Part shown: one piece after another, positions 36,622-48,669 of the stretch
Numbering within the stretch: position 1 is the stretch's first letter
How the letters are laid out: every line of letters begins with the position of its first letter
Assembly (NCBI GenBank): GCA_902806595.1
Contig: CADCXC010000037.1
Location: forward strand, 3,100,001 to 3,164,000
DNA length: 64,000 nucleotides
Direction of reading: 5' to 3'
Source: Pyrenopolyporus hunteri
Taxonomy: Eukaryota > Ascomycota > Sordariomycetes > Xylariales > Hypoxylaceae
Made by a program: the position numbers and the translations under genes
The notes under the pieces: generated by a model
Told to the model about the DNA's origin: nothing
Seen by the model: the letters and a program-made list of their open reading frames with translations, nothing else
Databases searched by the model: none

Positions 36622-37871
36622 GCAAGACTAGAATGATTTAGCGATTTTATTTTGGTTTGTTTATTTTTATTTTTATTTATTTATTTATTTATTATTATTT
36701 TTTTTTTTTTTCATAAGTCCCGATATTGATGGTTGATGGATCGTCTAAATAATCTACTTTGTTATATTGGCGATCCCGCTAATACTGTGGATGCCCGTGC
36801 CGTTGCAATGACAATGCAAGGGTCCATAATCACAACTTGGTCAGGCCGCAGAGTGTCCGGCTGATCTACGACCTCCGCTGCCCGCGTGCCCGCCCCTATT
36901 CCCCCTTATTCACAGAAAGGGTTCTCTCGAGTAAATCTCACTCTGTGCACCATTCTTATTCTAGCGTTAAATCACCTCGTTCGATTGGGTGGTGGTAATG
37001 ATCGATAACAGCTGACGTGGTAGACACGTTACGCAACCCGGGGGGTAGTACTGGCGCTGACTGTCATAAATCTACAATCTCAGAGACGGACCCGAGGGCG
37101 TATTCCTAGTCAGTGCAGCGGCAGGAATATATCGTATTTCCATTATTAATTATCAGCTAAAGTCCTTTCTTAATCGTGTCTCCGAACGTTTGGACCAGGG
37201 TAAGATCCGACATCGTGACCTATAACCAACATCCCGTATAAGATCAGCCGTTTATTAAAACGAGGCGATCCCCGATACTCATAGCCAATATCACGCTCGG
37301 TGTTCTAGGGGGGTGAGTCTCCGTGATAGTATCTCAGTTTATCACTACACTATATCAGTGCTCAGGAGAAGATTGGATCCCTTGCGAGGCTCCTAGCTAC
37401 CTATGCTAGGATTCTTAGCAAAGATTGTAGCAACAGTGTGTCTATAGATGGGAATATATCAACAACGCCAAGTTAATTTCGTCTAGTTCTTCTCCTAACT
37501 TCCTTTGCCGTATTTCCTAAGTGAGGAATCCGGCGGCGAAACCGTTGTGTTGGAGGATACGGAGTCCACGCACCCCAGCTGGCGAATAAAGAACCTACCA
37601 GAATACCATACAGCAGACGGGGACGTCCATTCAGAATCGTATGGGGGAACTATATACATTGACAAAGAGTTTTATGTGAATGTTACTCTCTGGATAGTTA
37701 AATCATCAAATACAAAGTTCGATCATTTAGGAAGCTTAGGGGAACGAGACGCTCAAGACTAGGAATCGCCCGGACCAAGGGCATACTTGCTCCAGACGCT
37801 TATACAGTCTGTTTCTAGAAATACACCAGACCATTCCGAATTCGTATCGTAACCTGGCTTTATTATCGGAC
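36622..37871. other. Convergent intergenic region without a gene
   Basis: This 1.25 kb lies between convergent genes. Bases 36656-36712 are a T-rich run of TTTA units and poly-T. A frame at 37505-37762 lacks any ATG and was rejected. I see nothing else. Confidence 0.55.
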
Positions 37872-40130
37872 TCAAGCTTCAACGATCATTTGAGCATCTG
37901 TCACCGTCGCCCTTGCCATCTTCTTAAGAAGCGTCCTTTCGTCAGCTTCACGATACCTTTCCCAGCCGTCCAGTCCTTCCCTTGCCTGAATACTTAACGT
38001 CTCATAGCCTTGTTTGATCACATCCGCCACCTCGGTGCTAGTAAGGTTCCTCTTGGAACTATCCGAGTCGAGCATCGTCTTATAGTGCGCGCTCACGCTG
38101 ATAAGCGTGCCTATGGAATTTGACGGCCGGCTCGTCAAATGGTATATGTCGCGGAACTTTACTAAGACTTCGCCGCTCTCCACAACTTTGTAGAATAGAT
38201 CATCATAGGCAGCCGGCGTAGGAAGAAAGGCCTCGCCAGCAGAAAGCGAAAGTGCCAATAGGTTCACAACAAGATCTAAGAGAGAGTCGAAATGAGACAA
38301 ACTCTTGAGGTCAGAGGCGTACGTGGTGAGGAAGCGGATGAGAGATAGCAGAGAGCGAAACAGCTCAGACCAATGGTACTGTAATCGAGTCCGCGACCGT
38401 GAGAGGTACGAGATGATGCGCAACATGATACCGACACATAGGCTGTAGAGGCTAACATCGAGCCTACGGCGCAGATTGTGATTGATACCGTCAATCATGG
38501 TATCGAGGACGCAAGTTGCGAGGACGCGCTCCCCTCGAACAGCTGGCAGGAATGGTTGCCGCTGACGGCAGAGCCTGACGGAGACCTTACTCTCGTTGCT
38601 GCATACCCGTTTGCATAGCAGCTGGTCTTCGATCAGCAGCCTAAAAACCATCAGACTAAGGTTGGCATAGTTGGTGGCTCGGGTTGAGAGGAATGCATGC
38701 TGGAGGAGGTAAGAAGTCAGGGAGAGGAAGCTGGAAATAGGTTGCTCCTCGCCCTTCTCGGCAGGCAATGTGACGAGGCTAAAGCAAAAGAGCTTGTTCG
38801 CGTGGCTGAAATCATATGTACCCAGGAGTACGGCAGCATCTTCGCCCGGGCTGGTTGGATTAGCCGGAATCCTGATTTAAATAGCACGATATCTTACAGT
38901 TTCGCAAACATCTGCTTAGACGCTTCCGGGTCGTACGCAGGTTTCTGATGCGCCCTTGCACTAGAAGTAATAGCGCCGAGTCCAATCATGCTTAAAGTAT
39001 TCGTGATGGACCATCCTTCTGGTAAATCTTGTAAGACATCGATGTATTGACCTCTCAGCCTCCTGCAGGTGTGTCCGACACATCGGACAATCTTATGTAT
39101 GGCGGCCTCGTTGACGAAATCGTTGAGCCGGAGCTGATAGGGGTTCTGGAACTCAAACTTGTTGTAGTTTGCTAATAGGCCCAACAACGTAAACGGCTCT
39201 AGAACCCTCTCGGGCGAGTCCGATTCTTGGACAAACTATAGCCGGTGAGTCTCGGGATATCAATCGCGACGGGAGAGGAGCTAACCTTCATTATGGCCGG
39301 GAAGAGATCCCGCTGTATGAAATACGTCAGAATACTTGTCTGATACGCGCCCGAAGTAATTGACAGAACCACATCCACGGCCCTCTGTCGAACTTCCACT
39401 ATACCCCCGTTATCCTCGTCAGCAAGCTGCCCCCACGAGGGCGGGGTCCTAAACCTACTCGATTTGCCATTACGGATTATCCCGTCTAGGGCCCCTACGA
39501 AATCAGTGAAAATAGCATCGACCTGATCCAATCCCGCCAATACCGCTATGATGTCCGAGCTTGGGTTCGTATACTTCTTTGGGAGGACGGTAGAGAAGAA
39601 GGTTGTTAGCGTCTATACGGGAGCGGGTGAGAAACTGGCGAACTGCGATGCGGTGGTTTGAAGCCCGTATTGGCTATTTACATACCTCGAGAGCATGCAA
39701 GTCAGCAACACTACCACCCGACTTTAAGCATTCTACGGCTCGGAAGAAGAGTTGCCGGGTCTGTGACTGGAGGGTTATCAGGTCGTCGGGTGAGAGCTGG
39801 GCTAGGATTCTCTGTAGGGAAGGCCGATCTGGTCTCAAGAGGAAGAATTCTCGCCAGAAGCCCTCAGGCTTGTCTCTATCTATATCGGTGTCATCCTGCC
39901 CAGGGCGATGGGTGGTTAACGGCGGGATAGACGTGGCTTCAGTACCGGCCGACATACCTTGAGAACCCATTGTCAGCTTCTTTCTCCCAGTCCCACGATC
40001 ATAAAGGGGGGGGGGGTGTGAGGGGGTGAGTCCAGTGCTCCCGAACCTTGAATAGCGCCTCGTACAGCTGGACCACTTTCGGCTGGAAGGTTTCAGGTCG
40101 GGCCTGTTGGGTCAGAGGAGAGGCTTCCAT
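37872..40130 (-). CDS. Armadillo-like helical domain protein (ARMH3/DUF1741 family)
   Basis: This is a large helical protein of the C10orf76/ARMH3 family. Human ARMH3 works with PI4KB at the Golgi; the fungal role is not known to me. Exons are 40047-40130, 39686-39895, 39459-39612, 39286-39398, 38898-39235 and 37872-38850, giving 625 aa. The N-terminus (PETFQPKVVQLYEALFK, then EGFWREFFLLRPDRPSL) and the C-terminal block (YHWSELFRSLLSLIRFLTTY, GEAFLPTPAAYDDLFYKVVE, GYETLSIQAREGLDGWERYREAD) match the family along its length. Intron 1 is long (151 nt) and holds a run of about 11 G on the plus strand near 40008-40018. Intron 5 is very short (47 nt), and a competing AG inside it would leave only 26 nt. 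The third intron (60 nt) is in frame. Confidence 0.88.
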
Positions 40131-41051
40131 GACCGACAGCGATGCATGGATGGAAGACACATGAACGCTGTCTAAGTTGTGCTGTTGGTCAAGGTGTTAT
40201 CATCGCAGTAGCAGAGCCGGTGGTATCGCGTAGGCAGTTACTGAGAAAGCCCTTCGTCTATGCTGGTGTCCACGTAACCCAGCATACCTGATACGCCGAG
40301 TTGTGTGTCAACCTAGGTAGGTATGTTGACTGGATTATGAGCTAACTTGATGTCGGCGCATCACCGGAGAGGATTCAAGGCATGCGACGCCCATTCGACG
40401 CCCGTTCATTCGCGATATTGTGGTACTGTGTTAATTTAAGGATTATGTTGGAGGCCAGGTACGCACTGTGCCCGTATTGACAAAGGCCTAAGTCAATTAG
40501 AAAAGAATTATGCAGAAAAGAAGAAACAAGACGGATCAATTCTACTCCGAAAGCTACCTCCTAGGTACTTAGGTAGGTACCTAGGTACCAACCTCAGCCC
40601 ATCAACCTAGGTACTCAAAGACGTGCCTACCTAGGTAGGTAAGTACCTACATGTAGGCATCCAGATACATCCATCCACACATGAGGTATATGTACCTAGG
40701 TACCTAGGTACTGTGCATCTACCGCACAGGTTGACCAATGGGAGACTATTGATTGGTCCGGCCAAAGCCGGGCCACAGTCGACCGATGTCGTCAGATTTT
40801 GTGCCGGCCCGGCTCCAAGGAACGCTTTTCAAGCGTGCAACTTATCGTCTTCCCGCCCAGTTACAATCGCCGACTAACTCACCAAATCTCTCTAATCTAT
40901 TAACAACACCACTATCCCTTCAAGAAATCACGTCCACTCCAGTTTGTAGTTAATATTGACACATGACTACTCCCTCTTCTCTTCTCTGTCTTTCTCTCTT
41001 TCCCCCCCTCTCTCTTTGCGATTTATTACATTCCGCGACCACTCCGGCGCG
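40131..41051. other. Divergent promoter region between ARMH3 and ISA1
   Basis: This 920-base spacer separates divergent genes. A GGTACCTA palindrome cluster occupies 40555-40710. A C/T-rich stretch lies just upstream of the ISA1 start (40968-41015), typical of fungal promoters. I see no gene. Confidence 0.6.
40555..40710. repeat. Cluster of GGTACCTA/CCTAGGTA short palindromes
   Basis: TACCTAGGTACTTAGGTAGG-type units repeat in both orientations for about 150 bases. It belongs to the same family as the clusters at 12180-12760 and 20670-20960. Confidence 0.7.
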
Positions 41052-41819
41052 ATGAGTTCTCCGCGCATCGCTCTCTCTAGAACTTGGACAGCTTTGTCGG
41101 GTCGTCGCATTACTACCTCTGCCCCGAAATCACGTCCTTGCGAAAGTCTCCTACGCCAGTTCTCACACTATCAGCCATGGTACACGCCATCAGAAAAGTT
41201 CCAAACGACGCCATCCTACCAGCCCTACCCTCTCAATCCGAGTCAGCCGTCCCAACCTCGCAATGAGCCCATACCAGAGACATCCATCGCAAGCCCCATA
41301 CCAGCTGTCCACGAGACACGGGCCCCGACTCAACCAAAACCTACTTCCCAGTCCGACGTTACCGTCACCGAACAGGAGGCACAGAAGCCTAAGCCTATTC
41401 CCCCGAAGCGCAAGCTTAGACCACGAAAAGCTGCGTTGAAGCTCACCCCAGCTGCAGTAGAGCACCTTCGCAGCTTGCTGAACCAGCCAGAGCCCAAATT
41501 AATCAAAGTAGGCGTGCGCAATCGAGGATGCAGCGGTTTATCGTATCACTTGGATTACGTGGACAAACCCGGAGCGTTTGACGAAGAGGTCGAGCAAGAC
41601 GGAGTAAAGGTTTTAATCGACAGCAAGGCGCTGTTCAGCATAATAGGAAGCGAGATGGATTGGGTCGAAGATAAGCTAAGCCAGCGGTTCATATTCCGGA
41701 ATCCCAATATAAGTAAGTTTTCACCACGCGGGCCTTCTCTTGTCATTTCAGAAGTATAATCAGCTGCTAACCTACCCGTAGAAGAGGAATGTGGTTGTGG
41801 TGAATCATTCATGGTGTAG
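41052..41819 (+). CDS. ISA1: Mitochondrial iron-sulfur assembly protein Isa1
   Basis: This A-type Fe-S scaffold or carrier helps assemble [4Fe-4S] clusters in mitochondria. Exons are 41052-41712 and 41782-41819, giving 232 aa. Residues 1-40 are rich in Arg, Ser and Thr with no acidic residue until late, a likely mitochondrial presequence. A Pro/Gln-rich linker runs to about residue 125. The HesB/IscA domain is C-terminal: LKLTPAAVEHLRSLL, then VGVRNRGCSGLSYHLDYV with Cys160, and EECGCGESFMV with Cys224 and Cys226, the three conserved ligands. The last twelve residues, including both terminal cysteines, lie on a 38-nt final exon that an unspliced reading would miss. RNRGCSGLSY is closer to Isa1 than Isa2. 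The gene is the last before the AT-rich block. Confidence 0.93.
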
Positions 41820-42360
41820 TAACAAATGGCAAGCGATATAGATCAAGATACCATTCATCCTCATTAGACATGATATCCCGGTTACCATCAGAGTACGCAC
41901 TCATTGCCGCTCGCAACACATCAAGCCCATCATCCCATTTTTTCTGACTAGAAATCCTACGGTCAGCAATGCAACAGAAGAATCGATATCAATACATAAA
42001 ATACATGCATACATCCATCCAGCCACCAGATTCTCTACCAGCATCGTGCTCTGACAGCCTAGAAACTCAGTCTTATTACTGAAGGAGGAAAAGAAGGGAT
42101 CACCCTTATTACCGATCATACTAGTTGTCGGGTCCGCGAGATAGGCCCGAGAACGAACCCCTAGTTGTGGAGGCCGGGAAGACGCCCCCCAGGGCGAAGT
42201 TGAAGTCACGACAAAGCACTACTCAGAAGTGAGTACAATGTTACGTGGATTGCATGGTAGTCGCTGGAATGGAGCAGTTTATACGCGCCGTAACAACTCA
42301 CGGCATAGGTGGTAGTTATGGGTAACACCGACGCCGCCCGCTGTATATTAAAGCACTACG
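41820..42360. other. Normal-composition flank before the AT-rich block
   Basis: About 540 bases of ordinary base composition lie downstream of ISA1. I see no gene. Around 42360 the composition collapses within a few tens of bases. Confidence 0.6.
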
Positions 42361-42819
42361 TAGAAAAAGAAAATTTATATTTAATATTCGGTTTTTTTTT
42401 CGTTTTATTTAAAAAACATTTAAACGATGTAAAAATGTATATATTATTTAAAAATATATTTTTAAATATAAATTTAATTATTAACGTAAAAATTTAAAAA
42501 ATTATTATAATTAATAATTTATATATTTTTATTTATATAAAATTTTTTTTTATAATTTTTAATAAATAATTATTTTAAATAATTTATATAATATTAATTT
42601 TATTTTATTATATTTATTATTTTTTTATTTTATTTTATATATATATTTATTAATATTAATTAATATTATTAAAATTAATAATATAAATTAATAAAATTAA
42701 TAAAATTATTATTATAATAATTTAAAAATTTTTATTATAATAATATATATAATATTTATTAATAAAAATAATAATAAATATAAATATAATATTATATAAA
42801 ATATTTAAAAAAAATTATT

Positions 42820-44340
42820 TATATTCGAAAGTTTTTTAAAATATTATTTCGATTTTTTTTATAAAAAAATTCGAAAAAATTTAAAAATTAATTACGTAAA
42901 AATGCCCGAAGTTTTTTCGAAATATTATTTCGAATTTTTTTTTTAAAAAAAAAATCGAAAAAAAATAAAAATTAATTACGTAAAAATTTACGAGTTATAT
43001 TTTTTACGTTATATTAATTATATATTATATTATATTACGTTACGTTACGTTATATTACGTTAATTAATTACGCGTACGTTTCGTATAATAATTCGTATTA
43101 CGTTTTTATTTAATTAATTAAATCATTTAATTAAATCGTTATATATATCGTAATTATTATATTTAAAATTATTTATATTTTAATAAATAATTTTATTAAT
43201 TAAATTAATTTAATTAAATTAATTTAATTATATAAATTTAATTAAATTAATTTAATCGAATTAATTTAATCGAATTAATTTAATCGAATTAATTTAATTA
43301 TAAATATAGATTTAATTTTAATTTAATATATAATTCGATTTAAAAAAATCGAATTAAATAAATCGAATTAAATAAATCGAATTAAATAAATCGAATTAAA
43401 TAAATCGAATTAAATAAATCGAATTAAATAAATCGAATTAAATAAATCGAATTAAATAAATCGAATTAAATAAATCGAATTAAATAAATCGAATTAAATA
43501 AATCGAATTAAATAAATCGAATTAAATAAATCGAATTAAATAAATCGAATTAAATAAATCAAATTATATAAATTTAATTATATAAATTTAATTTTAATTT
43601 AACGTATAATTCGATTTAAAAAAATTAAATTATATAAATTTAATTATATAAATTTAATTATATAAATTTAATTTTAATTCGACGTATTTTTTATAATATT
43701 TTTCGAAAAATCTTTTAAATTATATATTTAAAATTAAATATAAAAAAGTTATATAAGTAGTTATTTGCGACGGTTTTTTCGAAAAATTTTTAAAAAAATA
43801 ATATAAAATAATTATTTATAACGACTTTTTCGAAAAATTTTTAAAAAAGTAATAAAAGTAACTTTTTACGACGGTTTTATCGAAAAATAATATAAATAAT
43901 TTTTCGTAACGGCTTTTTCGAAAGATAATATAGGGTAATTTTTCGCGACGGTTTTATCGAAAAGTAGTAGGGATAACTTTTCGCGACGACTTTTTCGAAA
44001 AATTTTTAAAAAAGTAATATAGGGTAGTTATTTACGACGATTTTTTCGAAAGATTTTTAAAAAAGTAATAAGGGTAATTTTTCGCGATAATTTTATCGAA
44101 AAGTAATATAAAGTAATTTTTTATAACGACTTTTTAAAAAATAACATAAATAATTTTTTATAAAAATTAAAAAGTATTACGAAAATTATATTAAAAATTA
44201 TATTAAAAATTATATTAAAAATTATATTAAAAATTATATTAATAATTATATTAAAAAATATATAACTATAAAAATAATCGTAAAATTTAAAAAAAATCGA
44301 AGGTTATTATATTATTTTACGAAAGTAATTTTTAATTTAT
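42820..44340 (+). repeat. Dispersed repeat unit, copy A
   Basis: This is the longest copy of a unit that recurs six times. It opens with TCGAAGTTTTTTCGAAATATT-like sequence (present twice), passes an ACGTAAAAATT segment and an ACGTTACGTTA stretch, then the 14-bp array, then about 38-nt GACGGTTTTATCGAAAAG subrepeats (43760-44160), then AAAATTATATTA units, and ends near a TCGAAGGTTATTATATTATTTT motif. It may be a long terminal repeat or a complete element; the class cannot be told. Confidence 0.7.
43347..43560. repeat. 14-bp tandem array (ATTAAATAAATCGA)
   Basis: About 15 nearly perfect head-to-tail copies of a 14-bp unit lie inside copy A. The same unit occurs three or four times in copies B (47766-47830) and C (60895-60955), so this copy has expanded. 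Confidence 0.92.
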
Positions 44341-44584
44341 AAATTATAATTTTTACGTTATTTATATAACGTTTTTTTAATAATTTTTCGAATTTTCGAA
44401 TTATATATTTTATATTATATTTTTTTTCGATAATTTTTCGAATTTTTAAATTATATATTTTACGTTATTCGCGTTATATAATCGCGTTATATTTTTACAT
44501 TTTTAAAAATTTTTATATATTTAATTTTCGTTATATTTTTTTAAAATATTTTTATTTTATATATTTATTATTTTCGTAATTATT

Positions 44585-45350
44585 ATAAATTTTATTATTA
44601 ATATTTTTTTATTTTATTATCGAATTTTATTAATATTTTTAATATATTAAAATATTTATTATATTTAATAATTTTATATATAAATTTACGTATAATTATA
44701 TTAATATATAATATATATTTTATATTTTTTTAATTAATTTAATTATATATAATTTTTATTATATATTTTATTATATATTTTATTATATTTCATTTATTTT
44801 AAAAATATAAAATATAAAAATTATATTATTAATTTCGTTTTAATTAAATTTTTATAATAATATAAATTTTATATCGATATATATTTTATTTTAAAAATTA
44901 TTTAAATATAAAATTAATTTTATATATATATTTAAAAATATTAAAAAATGTTAAAAAAATATATAACCGTAAAAAAAATTATATAATTATTTTTAATTAT
45001 TATTTATATTTTTATTAACTTAAATATATATTAAAATAATTTTTTATATAAAATATATATCGATATAAAATTTATATTATTAAAAAAATTTAATTAAAAT
45101 AAAATTAATAATATAATTTTTATATTTTATATTTTTAAAATAAATAAAATATAATAAAATATATAATAAAATATATAATAAAAATTAAATTAATTAAAAA
45201 AATATACTCGTATTCGAAAAAATTATTTAATTTATTATATTTTTATATAAAAATGTATTAATAAAATTAAATACGAGGTAAAAAATATATTTTTTATATT
45301 AAAAATATTAATAAAATTCGATAATAATTTTAAAAAATATTAATAATAAA
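44585..45350. repeat. Foldback element, heavily mutated copy
   Basis: This region aligns base for base in outline with 45535-46305 and 54665-55438, but nearly every non-CpG C and G has become T or A (for example TTATCGAATTTTATTAATATT where the intact copy, on the opposite strand, reads CTATCGGGCCTTATTTACACT). The two arms are still inverted repeats of each other. Confidence 0.75.
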
Positions 45351-45534
45351 ATTTATTATTATTATTATTTTTTAATTAATATATATTAATATAATATTTC
45401 GATATTTTAATTTTTTTAAATTTTTTCGTATAAAAATAATAAATATTTTATTTAAATTTTCGACGTTTATTATTTAATATATTTTATTATTTATTTATTA
45501 TTTAATTTATATATATATAATAATAATAAAAAGT

Positions 45535-46305
45535 TTTATTATTAATATTTTCTTATTTTATTATCGGGCTTTATTGGCATTTTTAATATATTAAAATACT
45601 TATTATATTTAATAACCCTATATACAAATCTACGTATAATTATGTTAATATATAATGTATACCTTATGTCCTTTTTTAATTAATTTAATTACCTATAATT
45701 TTTATTATATATTTTATTATATTTTACTTATTTTAAAGATGTAAAATATAAAAATTATATCGTTAATTTCGTTTTAATTAGACTTTTTTAATGGTATAAG
45801 TTTTATATCGGTGTATGTCTTATTTTAAAAGTTATTTGAATATAAAGTTAATTTTATACGGGTGTTAAAGGTGTAAATAGTAGCTCGGGGTGGTTATGTG
45901 ATTCCTTTTTACGATCGTATATTTTTTTTAGTACCTTTTAATACCTTTAAATATATATATAAAATTGATTTTATATTTAAATAATTTTTAAAATAAAGCA
46001 TGCATTAATATAAAACTTATACCATTAGAAAGGTTTGATTGAGGCGAAATTAGCGATGTAATTTTTATATTTTATATCTTTAAAATGGGTGGGATATAAT
46101 AGAATATATGGTGGGAGTTGTAAGTAATTAAATCAATTAAAAAAGTGTACCCGTACTCGGTGAAATTATCTGATTTGCTACATTTTTATATAAAAATGTA
46201 TTAATAAGGTCGAGTACGAAGTAGGAAATATACTTTTTATATTAAGAATGTTAATAAAACTCGATAGCAATTTTAGGGAATGTTAATAATAAAACTCATA
46301 ATAAA
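45535..46305. repeat. Foldback element, partly mutated copy
   Basis: This is an intermediate copy of the same element. It still carries TTATCGGGCTTTATTGGCA, CTCGGGGTGGTTATGTGATTCC and GGTTTGATTGAGGCGAAATT, which match the intact copy with mostly C-to-T and G-to-A differences. It lies about 185 bases beyond the heavily mutated copy. Confidence 0.8.
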
Positions 46306-47394
46306 TTATATTATATAATAATTTATTACGTATATTATATTATTATCGATAATATTTAAAATAAAAATAAAAAAAATAATCGCGAAAATAAAAATAATAA
46401 TAATTTTTTATCGATATTTATAAATTTTAATTTTAATTTTTATATAAAAATATTTAACGACGATATTTTCTTAATTTTAAATAATAATAAACGATATTAT
46501 TTTTATATATTTAAATAATTAAATAATAAATTAAAATTTTAATATTATATTATTTTTAATTTCGATAAAATTAATTTTTAATTTTATTATAAATTAAAAA
46601 TATTATATAATTTTAAATTTTAACGAATAAATATTTTTTAAAAATAAAAAAAATTTTATTTTATAATTATAATAATCGTTATAAATTAAAATATTTTATA
46701 AATTAAATTTCGATAATTTTTTAATTAAATAATTATTTTTATTTTTATTATTTAAAATTTTTATATATTAATTATAACGTTTATTTTAATTAACGTTATA
46801 TTTTCGATTTTTATTTTAATATATAAATATTATAATAAATTTTATTATATTATTAAAAATATAATCGAATTTAATTACGTTTATATAATTTTATTTAATA
46901 TAAAAAAATAATTTAAAATAAATAATATACGAAAATATATAAAAATAATTAATATTATTAATAAAAATAAAATTATATATAAAATATATAATTTTATTTT
47001 ATTTTCGTTATAATATTTTTATTTTTATTTTAAAATTAAAATTTAAAATAATAAATACATTTAAATTATAAGTTTATATATTTTATTATTTTAATAAATT
47101 TATTAAAATTATTTTACGAATAATAAATTAATATAACGGTATATATTATTTTTTTTCGTATATTTTTATAAAATATTTTTTTATTTAATTCGTTTAATTT
47201 TTATTTTTCGATTTAATATTATTATTATTTAACGATATTAAAAATATTAAATTTTAAATTTTTTTTTAAAACTTATCGATATATATAAATTTAATTTTAT
47301 TTAAAAAAATATAAAAAGTAATTTATTTTAAATTACGAAAAAAATCGTTAATTATATCGTAAAATAATAAAAAATATTTTCGAATTATATTCGA

Positions 47395-48585
47395 AAAAAA
47401 CGATAATATTCGAAGTTTTTTCGAAATATTATCTCGATTTTTTTTTAATAAAAAAAAATTAATTACGTAAAAATTTATAAACTACATTTTTTACGTTTTA
47501 TTAATTATATATTATATTATATTATATTATATTATATTATATTACGTTACGTTATATTACGTTAATTAATTACGTATACGTTTTACGTAACGATTTATAT
47601 TACGTTTTTATTTAATTAATTAAACCGTTATATATATCGTAATTATTACATTTAAAATTATTTATATTTTAATAAATAATTTTATTAATTAAATTAATTT
47701 AATCGAATTAATTTAATTATAAATATAAATTTAATTTCAATTTAATATATAATTCGATTTAAAAAAATCGAATTAAATAAATCGAATTAAATAAATCGAA
47801 TTAAATAAATTAAATTAAATAAATCGAATTATATAAATTTAATTTTAATTTAATATATAATTCGATTTAAAAAAATCGAATTATATAAATTTAATTATAA
47901 ATATAAATTTAATTATATAAATTTAAATATATAAATTTAATTTTAATTCGACGTAATTTTCGTAATATTTTTTAAAAAAATTTTCGAATTATATATTTAA
48001 AATTAAATATAAAAGGATTATACGAATAATTATTCGTAACGATTTTTTCGAAAAATTTTTAAAAAAATAATATAAAATAAATTTTCGTAACGATTTTATC
48101 GAAAAATAATATAAAATAATTATTTACGACGGTTTTTCGAAAAGTAATAAAAATAACTTTTCGTAACGACTTTTTCGAAAAATAATATAAGATAATTATT
48201 TAAAATAATTTTTTCGAAAAATTTTTAAAAAAGTAATAAAAATAATTTTTTATAACGACTTTATCGAAAAATAATATAAAATAGTTATTTACGACAACTT
48301 TTTCGAAAAATTTTTAAAAAAGTAATAAAAATAATCTCTCGTAACGGTTTTATCGAAAAATAATATAAAGTAATTTTTCGCGACAATTTTTCGAAAAATA
48401 ACACGGATAATTTTTTATAAAAATTAAAAGGTATTACGAAAATTATATTAAAAATTATATTAAAAATTATATTAAAAATTATATTAATAGTTATATTAAA
48501 AGGTATATAATTATAAAAATAATCGTAAAATTCGAAGAAAATCGAAGGTTATTATATTATTTTATAAAAGTAACTTTTAATTATA
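47395..48585 (+). repeat. Dispersed repeat unit, copy B
   Basis: It has the same order of blocks as copy A: the TTCGAAGTTTTTTCG opening, a TATTA-type run, an ACGTTACGTTA segment, a short 14-bp array, GACGGTTTTTCGAAAAG subrepeats (48010-48410), AAAATTATATTA units and the TCGAAGGTTATTATATTATTTT end. Copy D follows in reverse orientation after about 90 bases. Confidence 0.75.
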
Positions 48586-48669
48586 AAAAAATAAATAATA
48601 CGAAATTATTTAATAACGATATTTATTTTATTAATTTATTTAATATAAATTTTTACGAATTTTTTAAAA

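Noticed and set aside
37505..37762. An 85-codon frame on the plus strand between the dioxygenase and ARMH3 genes
   Set aside because: It begins at TTG directly after an in-frame stop, contains no ATG and shows no recognisable protein family.
393..41819. A secondary-metabolite or defence gene cluster
   Set aside because: The genes are unrelated housekeeping functions with no synthase, oxidoreductase set, transcription factor or NLR-type protein among them.
43347..43560. CRISPR-like array
   Set aside because: The units are contiguous 14-bp tandem repeats with no unique spacers, and the organism is a eukaryote.
42820..48585. Copies A and B as the two LTRs of one retrotransposon
   Set aside because: They are in the same orientation 4.5 kb apart, but the space between is filled by two foldback elements and other AT-rich sequence, the copies differ in structure, and no coding remnant or target duplication can be shown.
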